Shown here: piece after piece, positions 40,435-49,183 of the stretch
Layout: each line of letters opens with the position of its first letter
How positions within the stretch are numbered: position 1 is the stretch's first letter
NCBI RefSeq assembly: GCF_016864555.1
Contig: NZ_CP044011.1
Coordinates: 3,305,501-3,369,500, forward strand
DNA length: 64,000 bases
Direction: 5' to 3'
Source of the DNA: Sinorhizobium sp. BG8
GTDB taxonomy: Bacteria; Pseudomonadota; Alphaproteobacteria; Rhizobiales; Rhizobiaceae
Notes under the pieces: model-generated
The model's input: only the letters and a program-made list of their open reading frames with translations
What the model was told of the DNA's origin: nothing
Databases searched by the model: none
Translations under genes and position numbers: made by a program

Positions 40435-41733
40435 ATGAACAAGATACTTACCGGCGGCATCACACGCCGCAGCTTGCTTAAGACGACCGCCACCGCAGCA
40501 CTCGTCGGCGCCGTGAAGACAGCCTTCCCGTCGGGCGCCTTCGCCGCCACTGCCGGTCCGGAAGTCACCGCTGCCAAACTCGGGTTCATTGCGCTGACGG
40601 ATGCCGCCCCCCTCATCGTCGCCAAGGAGAAGGGCCTCTTCGAGAAATACGGCATGCCGGATGTCGAGGTTGCCAAGCAGGCATCCTGGGGCGCCACGCG
40701 CGACAACCTCGTTCTCGGCGGCGAAGCGAACGGCATAGACGGTGCGCACATCCTCTCGCCCCTGCCCTATCTGATGCACGCCGGCAAGGTAACGCAGAAC
40801 AACGTGCCGGTTCCGATGACCATCCTCGCCCGCCTGAACTACGACTGTCAGGGCATCTCCGTCGCGCAGGAATATGCGGAGACCGGCGTCACACTCGACG
40901 CATCCAAGCTGAAGGCAGCGTTCGAGAAGAAGAAGGCCGAAGGCAATGAGGTGAAGGTTGCCATGACCTTCCCGGGCGGCACGCATGACCTGTGGGTCCG
41001 CTACTGGCTTGCCGCCGCCGGCATCGATCCGGACAGGGACGTCTCGACCATCGTCGTGCCGCCGCCGCAGATGGTGGCGAACATGAAGGTCGGCAACATG
41101 GACGTCTTCTGCGTCGGCGAGCCGTGGAACGAGCAACTCGTCAACCAGGGCATCGGCTTCACTGCCGCCACGACCGGTGAACTCTGGAAGGGACACCCGG
41201 AAAAGGCGCTCGGCATGCGTGCCGAATGGGTCGAGAAAAACCCGAACGCCGCCAAGGCGATCCTCATGGCCGTCATGGAAGCCCAGCAGTGGTGCGACGC
41301 CATGGAAAACAAGGAGGAGATGTCGAAGATCCTCGGCAAGCGCCAGTGGTTCAACGTTCCGCCGAAGGATGTGATCGGCCGCCTCAAGGGCGACATCAAC
41401 TATGGCAACGGAAGGGTCGCGACCGCCACCGGCCTCGAAATGAAGTTCTGGAAGGACCACGCTTCCTACCCCTTCAAGAGCCACGACACCTGGTTCCTCG
41501 CCGAAAACATCCGCTGGGGCAAGTTTGCGCCGGACACCGATCTCAAGGCGCTGGTCGACAAGGTCAACCGCGAGGATATCTGGCGCGCCGCAGCCAAGGA
41601 CCTTGGCGTTGCCGCAGACGACATTCCGGCCTCGACCTCGCGCGGTGTCGAAACCTTCTTCGACGGCACGGTCTTCGATCCGGAAAACCCCTCCGCCTAC
41701 CTTGAAAGCCTGAAAATCAAGGCTTCGTCCTGA
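40435..41733 (+). CDS. nrtA: Nitrate ABC transporter substrate-binding protein NrtA
   Basis: A 432-residue periplasmic nitrate-binding protein of the CmpA/NrtA family. The N-terminus has a Tat-type signal (ITRRSLLKTTATAALVGAV) with cleavage after GAFA. Family blocks are LGFIALTDAAPLIVAKEKGL, DGAHILSPLPYLMHAG and FPGGTHDLWVRYWLAAAG. GAGGGAA precedes the ATG at 40435. It is the first gene of the nitrate operon and a paralogue of NasS. Confidence 0.95.
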   Translation: MNKILTGGITRRSLLKTTATAALVGAVKTAFPSGAFAATAGPEVTAAKLGFIALTDAAPLIVAKEKGLFEKYGMPDVEVAKQASWGATRDNLVLGGEANGIDGAHILSPLPYLMHAGKVTQNNVPVPMTILARLNYDCQGISVAQEYAETGVTLDASKLKAAFEKKKAEGNEVKVAMTFPGGTHDLWVRYWLAAAGIDPDRDVSTIVVPPPQMVANMKVGNMDVFCVGEPWNEQLVNQGIGFTAATTGELWKGHPEKALGMRAEWVEKNPNAAKAILMAVMEAQQWCDAMENKEEMSKILGKRQWFNVPPKDVIGRLKGDINYGNGRVATATGLEMKFWKDHASYPFKSHDTWFLAENIRWGKFAPDTDLKALVDKVNREDIWRAAAKDLGVAADDIPASTSRGVETFFDGTVFDPENPSAYLESLKIKASS

Positions 41734-41743
41734 CGCGATCGGC

Positions 41744-41761
41744 GCGCGCCGCAAGGCGCGC
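41744..41761 (+). other. GC hairpin between nrtA and nrtB
   Basis: GCGCGCC-GCAA-GGCGCGC is a perfect 7-bp stem closed by a stable GNRA tetraloop. Such hairpins often protect the upstream binding-protein mRNA and lower expression of the membrane genes. Confidence 0.6.
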
Positions 41762-41785
41762 CATCCTCCCAACAAGGAAACAGAC

Positions 41786-42679
41786 ATGACGGTTACAGCC
41801 CTGAAAACAGAAAAGGCGGCACCGCCGATGGCCAAGGAGAATGGTCAGGTCGTCGCGCTCGCCAGCCGTCCGCGCCGACGGATCAACTGGATGGACATGC
41901 TCGCGGGCATCTGTCGCTCGGTCCTGCCGCCGCTCGTCGTCTTCGCCATTATGCTTGCCATCTGGCAGGTTGCCTGTTCCCATCCGGGGGCCACGCTGCC
42001 GCCGCCGACACAGGTGTGGGAAGAGGCCTATGACCTCATCGCCTATCCCTTCTTCGACTACGGCTCGCAGGATATCGGCCTCGCCTGGCGGGTCCTGGTC
42101 TCGCTCCAGCGCGTTGCGATCGGCTTCGGCCTTGCGGCCGTCGCGGGCGTGATCGTCGGAGCGGTTATCGGCCAGTCGGTCTGGGCGACGCGCGGCCTTG
42201 ACCCGATCTTCCAGATCCTGCGTACCGTGCCGCCTCTCGCCTGGCTGCCGCTGTCGCTCGCCGCCTTCCAGGACAGCAATCCCTCGGCAATCTTCGTGAT
42301 TTTCATCACCTCGATCTGGCCGGTCATCATCAACACCGCAGTCGGCGTACGCAACATTCCCCAGGATTACAGAAACGTGGCGCAGGTGCTTCGGCTCAAC
42401 CAGGTCGAATTCTTCTTCCGCATCATGATCCCGGCCGCCGCCCCCTACATCTTCACCGGACTTCGCATCGGTGTGGGCCTTTCCTGGCTCGCGATCGTCG
42501 CGGCGGAAATGCTGACCGGCGGCGTCGGCATCGGCTTCTTCATCTGGGACGCATGGAACTCCTCGCGCCTTCCCGACATCATCGTGGCGCTTGCCTACAT
42601 CGGACTGACGGGTTTCGCGCTCGACCGTCTGGTCGCGGCCCTCGGCGCCTTCATCACTCGCGGCACTGCGGCAAACTGA
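41786..42679 (+). CDS. nrtB: Nitrate ABC transporter permease NrtB
   Basis: A 297-residue inner-membrane permease with a cytoplasmic N-terminal extension (about 45 residues) and about six transmembrane segments. The EAA loop, which docks the ATPase, lies around RNVAQVLRLNQVEFFFRIMI. AAGGAAA is upstream of the ATG at 41786. It pairs with NrtA and NrtC. Confidence 0.93.
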   Translation: MTVTALKTEKAAPPMAKENGQVVALASRPRRRINWMDMLAGICRSVLPPLVVFAIMLAIWQVACSHPGATLPPPTQVWEEAYDLIAYPFFDYGSQDIGLAWRVLVSLQRVAIGFGLAAVAGVIVGAVIGQSVWATRGLDPIFQILRTVPPLAWLPLSLAAFQDSNPSAIFVIFITSIWPVIINTAVGVRNIPQDYRNVAQVLRLNQVEFFFRIMIPAAAPYIFTGLRIGVGLSWLAIVAAEMLTGGVGIGFFIWDAWNSSRLPDIIVALAYIGLTGFALDRLVAALGAFITRGTAAN

Positions 42680-42692
42680 GGAAGACGTGACC

Positions 42693-43490
42693 ATGACCGC
42701 CTATCTCAAGCTCGACCATATCGACAAGAATTTCGACCGCAACGGCCAGCGCACCGAGGTGCTGAAGGGTGTGAATCTCACCATCGACCAGGGCGAATTC
42801 GTCTCGATCATCGGCCATTCCGGCTGCGGCAAGTCCACTCTCCTGAACCTGATCGCCGGGTTGACGAAAGTCTCCAGCGGAGCCGTGCTCCTCGAAAATC
42901 GCGAGGTCAACGAACCGGGTCCAGAACGCGCCGTCGTCTTCCAGAACCACTCGCTGCTTCCCTGGCTGACGGTCTACGAAAACGTCAATCTCGCCGTCTC
43001 CAAGGTCTTCGGCGGCAGGAAGAGCAAGGCCGAGAAGCATGAGTGGGTCATGCGCAATCTCGACCTCGTGCAGATGGGCCACGCCAGGGACAAGCGCCCC
43101 TCGGAAATCTCCGGTGGGATGAAGCAGCGCGTCGGCATCGCCCGGGCACTCGCCATGGAGCCGAAGATCCTGCTCCTCGACGAACCTTTCGGTGCGCTCG
43201 ATGCACTGACACGGGCCCACCTCCAGGACGCTGTCATGGAGATCCACGCCCGCCTCGGCAATACCATGATCATGATCACCCATGATGTGGACGAGGCCGT
43301 GCTGCTGTCCGACCGCATCGTGATGATGACCAATGGCCCTGCGGCAAAGATCGGCGAAGTGCTCGAAGTGCCGCTCGCCCGCCCGCGCAATCGCATCGCG
43401 CTTGCTTCCGACCGAACCTATCTCAAATCCCGCGAGGCCGTGTTGAAGTTCCTCTACGAACGCCACCGCTTCGTCGAAGCCGCGGAGTAA
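42693..43490 (+). CDS. nrtC: Nitrate ABC transporter ATPase (NrtC/NrtD type)
   Basis: A 265-residue ATPase: Walker A GHSGCGKST, signature ISGGMKQRVGIARAL, Walker B ILLLDEPFGALDAL and MITHDVDEAVLLSD. It lacks the extra NrtA-like regulatory domain of cyanobacterial NrtC, so it is closer to NrtD in form. The ATG at 42693 or a GTG at 42687 could be used; GAGGA lies just upstream of both. Confidence 0.93.
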   Translation: MTAYLKLDHIDKNFDRNGQRTEVLKGVNLTIDQGEFVSIIGHSGCGKSTLLNLIAGLTKVSSGAVLLENREVNEPGPERAVVFQNHSLLPWLTVYENVNLAVSKVFGGRKSKAEKHEWVMRNLDLVQMGHARDKRPSEISGGMKQRVGIARALAMEPKILLLDEPFGALDALTRAHLQDAVMEIHARLGNTMIMITHDVDEAVLLSDRIVMMTNGPAAKIGEVLEVPLARPRNRIALASDRTYLKSREAVLKFLYERHRFVEAAE

Positions 43491-43495
43491 GATCT

Positions 43496-45946
43496 ATGGC
43501 AGAAAAACTCGTCATCATCGGCAATGGCATGGCGCCCGGTCGCATGCTCGAGCACCTCTTCGAAAAGGCCCCCGGCCAGTACGAGGTCACGATCTTCAAC
43601 GCCGAGCCGCGCGTCAATTATGACCGCATCATGCTCTCTCCGGTCCTCTCGGGAGAGAAGACCTACGAACAGATCGTCATTCACGGCGACGGCTGGTACA
43701 TCGAACACGGCATCACGCTCTACAAGGGGCACAAGGTCGTCGCGATCGACCGCACGGCCAAGACAGTCACCTCGGACCACGGCGTGACCGAAAGCTACGA
43801 CAAGCTGGTGATCGCGACCGGCTCCGTCCCCTTCATCATCCCCGTTCCCGGGAAGGACCTGCCCGGCGTTATCACCTACCGCGATCTCGACGACGTCCAG
43901 GCAATGCTGCTCGCAGCACAGTCGAGGGAAAAGGCCATTGTCATCGGCGGCGGCCTGCTGGGGCTGGAAGCGGCAGCAGGTCTGGCGCAGCGCGGCATGG
44001 ACGTAACCGTACTGCACGTCATGCCTACGCTGATGGAGCGCCAGCTCGATCCCGCCGCCGGCTATCTCCTGCAGAAGGCGGTCGAGGAACGCGGCATCAA
44101 GGTCATCACCAAGGCCAACACCAAGCAGATCATCGGCAACGGCAAGGTCGAGGGAATCGAACTCGACGACGGCCGCATCATCCCGGCAACGCTGGTCGTC
44201 ATGGCCGTCGGCATCCGTCCCAATGTCGGGCTCGCCAGGGACGCCGGCCTCGCAGTCAACCGCGGCATCGTCGTCGATGCTGGCATGCAGACGTCGGACG
44301 GGGACATCATGTCGCTGGGCGAATGCGCCGAAGTCGACGGCATGGTCTATGGTCTCGTCGCGCCGCTCTATGAGATGGCCCGTATCGCCGCCTCGCATCT
44401 TTCGGGCGACCGCTCGCCCGCCTTCGTGCACTCGGACACTCCCACCAAGCTGAAGGTCACCGGCATCGACCTCTATTCGCTGGGCGACTTCGCTGATGGC
44501 GACGACCGGGAGGAAATCGTTCTGCGCGATGCGACGGCCGGCGTCTACAAGCGCCTCGTCCTGAAGGACAATCGCATCATCGGCACCGTGCTCTACGGCG
44601 AGACCTCGGATGGCGCCTGGTTCAACGACCTGAAGAAGAAGGCTACCGACATCTCGCCGATGCGCGATACGCTGATTTTCGGCCAGTCCTACCAGGGAGG
44701 GTCCCCGCTGGACCCTACGGCGGCCGTTGCAGCCTTGCCGGATGATGCGGAAATCTGCGGCTGCAACGGCGTGTGCAAGGGCAAGATCGTCGATACGATC
44801 AAGGGCAAGGGTCTGACCTCGCTGGACGACGTACGCGCCCACACCAAGGCATCAGCCTCCTGCGGCTCCTGTACCGGCCTCGTCGAGCACCTGATGAGCG
44901 TCACACTTGGCGATGCCTACAATCCCGCCGCAGTCCAGCCCATGTGCACCTGCACCGAACTCGGCCATGACGACGTGCGCCGGCTGATCAAGGCGAAAAA
45001 GCTGAAGACCATCCCGGCCGTCATGCAGGAACTGGAGTGGAAGACCTCCTGCGGCTGCGCCAAGTGCCGCCCTGCCCTCAACTACTACCTCGTCTGCGAC
45101 TGGCCGGACGAATATGCCGACGACTACCAGTCGCGCTTCATCAACGAGCGCGTTCACGCGAACATCCAGAAGGACGGTACCTATTCCGTGGTTCCGCGCA
45201 TGTGGGGCGGCGTGACCAACGCGAATGAACTGCGTGCGATCGCCGACGTCGTCGACAAGTTTGCGATCCCGCTGGTGAAGGTCACAGGCGGCCAGCGCAT
45301 CGACCTCCTCGGCATCGAGAAGGAGGATCTCCCGGCGGTATGGTCCGATCTCGGCAAGGCCGGGTTCATCTCGGGTCAGGCCTATGCCAAGGGGCTTCGC
45401 ACGGTGAAGACCTGCGTCGGTTCGGACTGGTGCCGCTTCGGCACGCAGGATTCGACCGGGCTCGGCATCCGCATCGAGAAATTCATGTGGGGATCGTGGA
45501 CACCCGCCAAGCTGAAGATGGCGGTCTCCGGATGTCCACGGAACTGTGCGGAGGCGACCTGCAAGGATATCGGCGTCATCTGCGTCGACTCTGGCTTCGA
45601 GATTCATTTCGCCGGTGCCGCAGGCCTCGATATCAAGGGCACGGAGGTTCTCGGACTCGTCAAGACCGAGGACGAGGCCCTGGAGCACATCGTGGCGCTA
45701 ACGCAGATGTACCGCGAGCAGGCCCGCTACCTCGAGCGCATCTACAAATGGGCCAAGCGCATCGGCCTCGAAGAGATCCGCCGACAGATCATGGAGAATG
45801 CTGACAAGCGCAGTGCGTACTACGAGCGCTTCGTCTTCAGCCAGAAATTCGCCCAGGTCGACCCCTGGTCGGAGCGCGTCTCCGGCAAGGACAAGCATGA
45901 ATTCCGGCCGATGGCATCCGTCGGCTTCTCCGAAGCTGCGGAATGA
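43496..45946 (+). CDS. nirB: Assimilatory nitrite reductase large subunit NirB
   Basis: An 816-residue cytoplasmic enzyme reducing nitrite to ammonium with NAD(P)H. The N-terminal FAD/NAD(P)H domains show IIGNGMAPGRMLEHLF and VIGGGLLGLEAAAGLA. BFD-like [2Fe-2S] motifs follow (CGCNGVCKGKI, SCGSCTG, then CGCAKCRPALN). The siroheme/4Fe-4S half has TCVGSDWCRFGTQDSTG and SGCPRNCAEATCKD. GGAG, inside the end of nrtC, is 8 bases before the ATG. Confidence 0.97.
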   Translation: MAEKLVIIGNGMAPGRMLEHLFEKAPGQYEVTIFNAEPRVNYDRIMLSPVLSGEKTYEQIVIHGDGWYIEHGITLYKGHKVVAIDRTAKTVTSDHGVTESYDKLVIATGSVPFIIPVPGKDLPGVITYRDLDDVQAMLLAAQSREKAIVIGGGLLGLEAAAGLAQRGMDVTVLHVMPTLMERQLDPAAGYLLQKAVEERGIKVITKANTKQIIGNGKVEGIELDDGRIIPATLVVMAVGIRPNVGLARDAGLAVNRGIVVDAGMQTSDGDIMSLGECAEVDGMVYGLVAPLYEMARIAASHLSGDRSPAFVHSDTPTKLKVTGIDLYSLGDFADGDDREEIVLRDATAGVYKRLVLKDNRIIGTVLYGETSDGAWFNDLKKKATDISPMRDTLIFGQSYQGGSPLDPTAAVAALPDDAEICGCNGVCKGKIVDTIKGKGLTSLDDVRAHTKASASCGSCTGLVEHLMSVTLGDAYNPAAVQPMCTCTELGHDDVRRLIKAKKLKTIPAVMQELEWKTSCGCAKCRPALNYYLVCDWPDEYADDYQSRFINERVHANIQKDGTYSVVPRMWGGVTNANELRAIADVVDKFAIPLVKVTGGQRIDLLGIEKEDLPAVWSDLGKAGFISGQAYAKGLRTVKTCVGSDWCRFGTQDSTGLGIRIEKFMWGSWTPAKLKMAVSGCPRNCAEATCKDIGVICVDSGFEIHFAGAAGLDIKGTEVLGLVKTEDEALEHIVALTQMYREQARYLERIYKWAKRIGLEEIRRQIMENADKRSAYYERFVFSQKFAQVDPWSERVSGKDKHEFRPMASVGFSEAAE

Positions 45947-45957
45947 AGGAGACGACG

Positions 45958-46287
45958 ATGAACTGGTTCGCCATTGGCAAACTCAGCGACATTCCATTGC
46001 GTGGCGCGCGCTGCGTCAGGACGCCTCAGGGCAAGATCGCGGTGTTCCGCACCGCCGAGAACGAGGTCTTCGCGATAGAGGATCACTGCCCGCACAAGGG
46101 CGGGCCGCTCTCGCAGGGCATCGTCCACGGCAAGGCGGTCACCTGCCCGCTGCACAACTGGGTCATCTCGCTCGAAACCGGCAAGGCGCTCGGTGCCGAC
46201 GAGGGTGAAGTTCGCACGATCCCTGTTCGCATCGAGGACGAGGCGCTCTTCATTGCCCTTGAAAGCCTGATGATGGCTGCGGAGTAG
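45958..46287 (+). CDS. nirD: Nitrite reductase small subunit NirD
   Basis: A 109-residue Rieske-fold protein with both [2Fe-2S] ligand motifs present, CPHKGG and CPLHNW. Its ligands are therefore complete, unlike some enterobacterial NirD proteins that lack them. AAGGAGA lies 6 bases before the ATG at 45958. It assembles with NirB. Confidence 0.94.
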   Translation: MNWFAIGKLSDIPLRGARCVRTPQGKIAVFRTAENEVFAIEDHCPHKGGPLSQGIVHGKAVTCPLHNWVISLETGKALGADEGEVRTIPVRIEDEALFIALESLMMAAE

Positions 46288-46303
46288 CACATGGATCGAG
46301 GAA

Positions 46304-46489
46304 TACCCCCTTCTGTCGCTTCGCGGCATCTCGCCCTTAGCAAGGGAGATGGGTCCGAGTTTGCTGCTGCCCGTTTGAGCAAGGATGGTGCATACCGCTC
46401 TTGCACAGTGGGTGGAGACCAGTGGCACGGCGAACTCCCGATCTCATTTGCCGGGAGTGGGATGAAAGCGGAGGCGATAGAGGGGGGTA
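46304..46489. repeat. RIME-like intergenic mosaic element
   Basis: The 186 bases between nirD and nasA begin TACCCCCTTCTGTCGCTTCG and end with a related sequence in reverse (GGCGATAGAGGGGGGTA), giving imperfect terminal inverted repeats. Internal short inverted repeats occur (GGGAG motifs). The sequence style is that of palindromic mosaic repeats scattered in Rhizobiales genomes. It is non-coding and lies inside the operon. Confidence 0.6.
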
Positions 46490-46525
46490 CCGACGGCAGG
46501 CGGCAGAGCGACGGGGGAAAAGCCC

Positions 46526-49183
46526 ATGTCCACTGAGACGAAAACCACCTGCCCCTACTGCGGCGTCGGCTGCGGCGTGATCGCCACACGCGACCGCGAC
46601 GGTGCGGTAACGGTCAAGGGTGATCCAGATCACCCGGCCAATTTCGGCCGGCTCTGCTCGAAGGGTTCGGCCCTGGCGGAGACAATCGATCTCGACGGGC
46701 GGCTGCTCTCCCCGGAGATCGATGGACATCAAGCCAGCTGGGACGATGCGCTCGACCTGGTCGCCGGTCGCTTCTCGCAGGCCATCGCCGAGCATGGTCC
46801 CGACTCCGTCGCCTTCTACGTCTCCGGCCAGTTGCTGACGGAAGACTACTACGTCGCCAACAAGCTCATGAAGGGTTTCATCGGCTCGGGCAACATCGAC
46901 ACCAACTCGCGTCTCTGCATGTCCTCCTCGGTCGCGGGCCACCGTCGCGCTTTCGGATCCGACACTGTTCCCGGAAGCTATGAGGATTTCGAGCTCGCCG
47001 ACCTGGTGATTCTTGCCGGCTCCAATTTCGCCTGGTGCCATCCGGTCCTCTACCAGCGTCTTGTCGCAGCCAAGCAGAAGCGCCCCGGCATGAAGGTCGT
47101 GCTCATCGATCCGCGCCGCACCATGACCGCCGATATCGCCGACCTGCACCTGGCGATCCGTCCCGATGGCGATGTGGCCCTGTTCAACGGCTTGCTCGCG
47201 CACCTCGCAAAGAGCACGGCGATAGACGAAGACTTCGTCGCCGCCCATACGCACGGATTCGCCGAGGCATTCGCGACGGCGATCGGCACCGGTTTCACCG
47301 ACGTGATGGAAAAGACCGGTCTTGGCGCCAGCGAGCTGAGGCAATTCTTCGCGCTCTTCGAACGCACCGAGAAGGTCGTGACTGCCTACAGCCAGGGCGT
47401 CAACCAATCCTCGTCCGGTACCGACAAGGTCAACGCCATCATAAACTGCCACCTGGCGACCGGCCGCATCGGGCGCCCGGGCATGGGGCCTTTCTCCTTG
47501 ACGGGCCAGCCGAATGCGATGGGCGGGCGCGAAGTCGGCGGGCTCGCAAACATGCTCGCGGCCCACATGGCGATCGAGGATCCGGAGCATCGCGATCGGG
47601 TACAGCGCTTCTGGAACGCTCCAGCAATCGCCGAAAAGCCGGGCCTCAAGGCCGTCGACCTGTTCAAGGCGGTCGCCGAAGGGCGGATCAAGGCCCTCTG
47701 GATCATGGCCACGAACCCGGTCGTATCAATGCCGGATGCCGACGCAGTCGCGGCGGCGATCGCGTCCTGTCCCTTCGTTGTCGTTTCCGACATGATCAAG
47801 GACACCGACACCACACGCCTCGCGCACGTATTGCTGCCCTCGCTCGGATGGGGCGAGAAGGACGGCACCGTCACCAATTCCGAACGCCGTATTTCCCGCC
47901 AGCGCGGTTTCCTCCCCGCCCCGGGCGAGGCCCGTGCCGACTGGTGGCAACTGGCGGAAGTCGGACGGCGCATGGGCCATGGCGACGCCTTCTCCTACTT
48001 GTCGCCTTCCGACATCTTCGCCGAGCATGCCGCCCTTTCCGCCTACGAGAACGACGGCAGCCGGGATTTTGACATCGGCGGACTGTCTGACATCGATGCG
48101 GCCGGATACGATACGATCGTCCCGTTCCAATGGCCGCTACCGGCCGGACAGACCCCGCGTGAGAGCCGTTTCTTCGCCGATGGCGCCTTCTTCCATCGGG
48201 ATGGAAGGGCTCGGTTCGTGCCTGTCGAATCGCCCCGAGGCGAAAGGACGGATGGAACCTACCCCTTCACCCTCAATACCGGCCGCATTCGTGATCAGTG
48301 GCACACGATGACGCGAACCGGGAGGACCCCGCGCCTTTCGGCCCATATCGCGGAGCCATTTGCCGAGATCCATCCGCGCGATGCCGAAACGGTCGGGGTC
48401 GGCGATGCCGGGCTCGTCGAGATCGAAAGCGCTCATGGCAAGGTTGTCGTGCGTGCTCTCGTCACGGATAGGCAAAGCCGCGGAAGCGTGTTCGTGCCCA
48501 TGCATTGGAACGACCGCTTCGCGGCCAGGGCCAGAGTCGACACGGTCGTCGCCCCTCTCACCGATCCGCATTCCGGACAGCCCGCCTCGAAGAATGTTGC
48601 CGTCGCAGTGCGCTCCTACAAGGCCGAGGCATACGGCTTCGTGGTCTCCGCTTCCAGACCCCGTCGGCTCGAGACACCATATTGGGCGCTCGCGAAGGCA
48701 GATGGCGGCTGGCGAACCGAACTAGCGTTCAACCATCCTGCCGACGACTGGATTGGCTGGTGCAGGGAGACATTCGATCTTCCGGCAGGGATCGAGCCCC
48801 TGGGATACATGGACCGGCAATCAGGAGATGTTCGCCTCGCCTTCTTCCACGGCTCTCGCCTCCTCGCGGCAATCTACCTCTCGCGCGGCCCCGTCGCCGT
48901 CGCACGCAACTGGGCGATTGCCCAACTCAAGGCAACGCACGACGGTGCTCGCGATCGGCTTGCGATCGTTGCCGGGCGTCCCGGAGCGGACAAACCAGAC
49001 CCCGGCGCCACCGTCTGCTCCTGCTTCAGCGTCGGCGTCAACCAGATCGTCGCGGCCGTCCGCGGCGGCTGTCACAGCGTCGAGGCTGTCGGGAAGACGG
49101 TGAGCGCAGGAACGAACTGCGGCTCCTGCCGCGCCGAAATCAGAGGGATCATCGATGGGTGTCTTGCAGAAGCTGCCGAATGA
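46526..49183 (+). CDS. nasA: Assimilatory nitrate reductase catalytic subunit
   Basis: An 885-residue molybdenum-bis-MGD enzyme reducing nitrate to nitrite. The N-terminal 4Fe-4S motif is TCPYCGVGCGV with LCSKGSALAE. Molybdopterin-binding blocks include NIDTNSRLCMSSSVAGHRRA and the GRPGMGPFSLTGQPNAMGGR stretch. The C-terminus adds a BFD-like [2Fe-2S] domain (CSCFSVGVNQIVAAV; GTNCGSCRAEI), usual in bacterial NasA forms that use an electron-transfer partner. It overlaps cysG by 29 bases. Confidence 0.96.
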   Translation: MSTETKTTCPYCGVGCGVIATRDRDGAVTVKGDPDHPANFGRLCSKGSALAETIDLDGRLLSPEIDGHQASWDDALDLVAGRFSQAIAEHGPDSVAFYVSGQLLTEDYYVANKLMKGFIGSGNIDTNSRLCMSSSVAGHRRAFGSDTVPGSYEDFELADLVILAGSNFAWCHPVLYQRLVAAKQKRPGMKVVLIDPRRTMTADIADLHLAIRPDGDVALFNGLLAHLAKSTAIDEDFVAAHTHGFAEAFATAIGTGFTDVMEKTGLGASELRQFFALFERTEKVVTAYSQGVNQSSSGTDKVNAIINCHLATGRIGRPGMGPFSLTGQPNAMGGREVGGLANMLAAHMAIEDPEHRDRVQRFWNAPAIAEKPGLKAVDLFKAVAEGRIKALWIMATNPVVSMPDADAVAAAIASCPFVVVSDMIKDTDTTRLAHVLLPSLGWGEKDGTVTNSERRISRQRGFLPAPGEARADWWQLAEVGRRMGHGDAFSYLSPSDIFAEHAALSAYENDGSRDFDIGGLSDIDAAGYDTIVPFQWPLPAGQTPRESRFFADGAFFHRDGRARFVPVESPRGERTDGTYPFTLNTGRIRDQWHTMTRTGRTPRLSAHIAEPFAEIHPRDAETVGVGDAGLVEIESAHGKVVVRALVTDRQSRGSVFVPMHWNDRFAARARVDTVVAPLTDPHSGQPASKNVAVAVRSYKAEAYGFVVSASRPRRLETPYWALAKADGGWRTELAFNHPADDWIGWCRETFDLPAGIEPLGYMDRQSGDVRLAFFHGSRLLAAIYLSRGPVAVARNWAIAQLKATHDGARDRLAIVAGRPGADKPDPGATVCSCFSVGVNQIVAAVRGGCHSVEAVGKTVSAGTNCGSCRAEIRGIIDGCLAEAAE

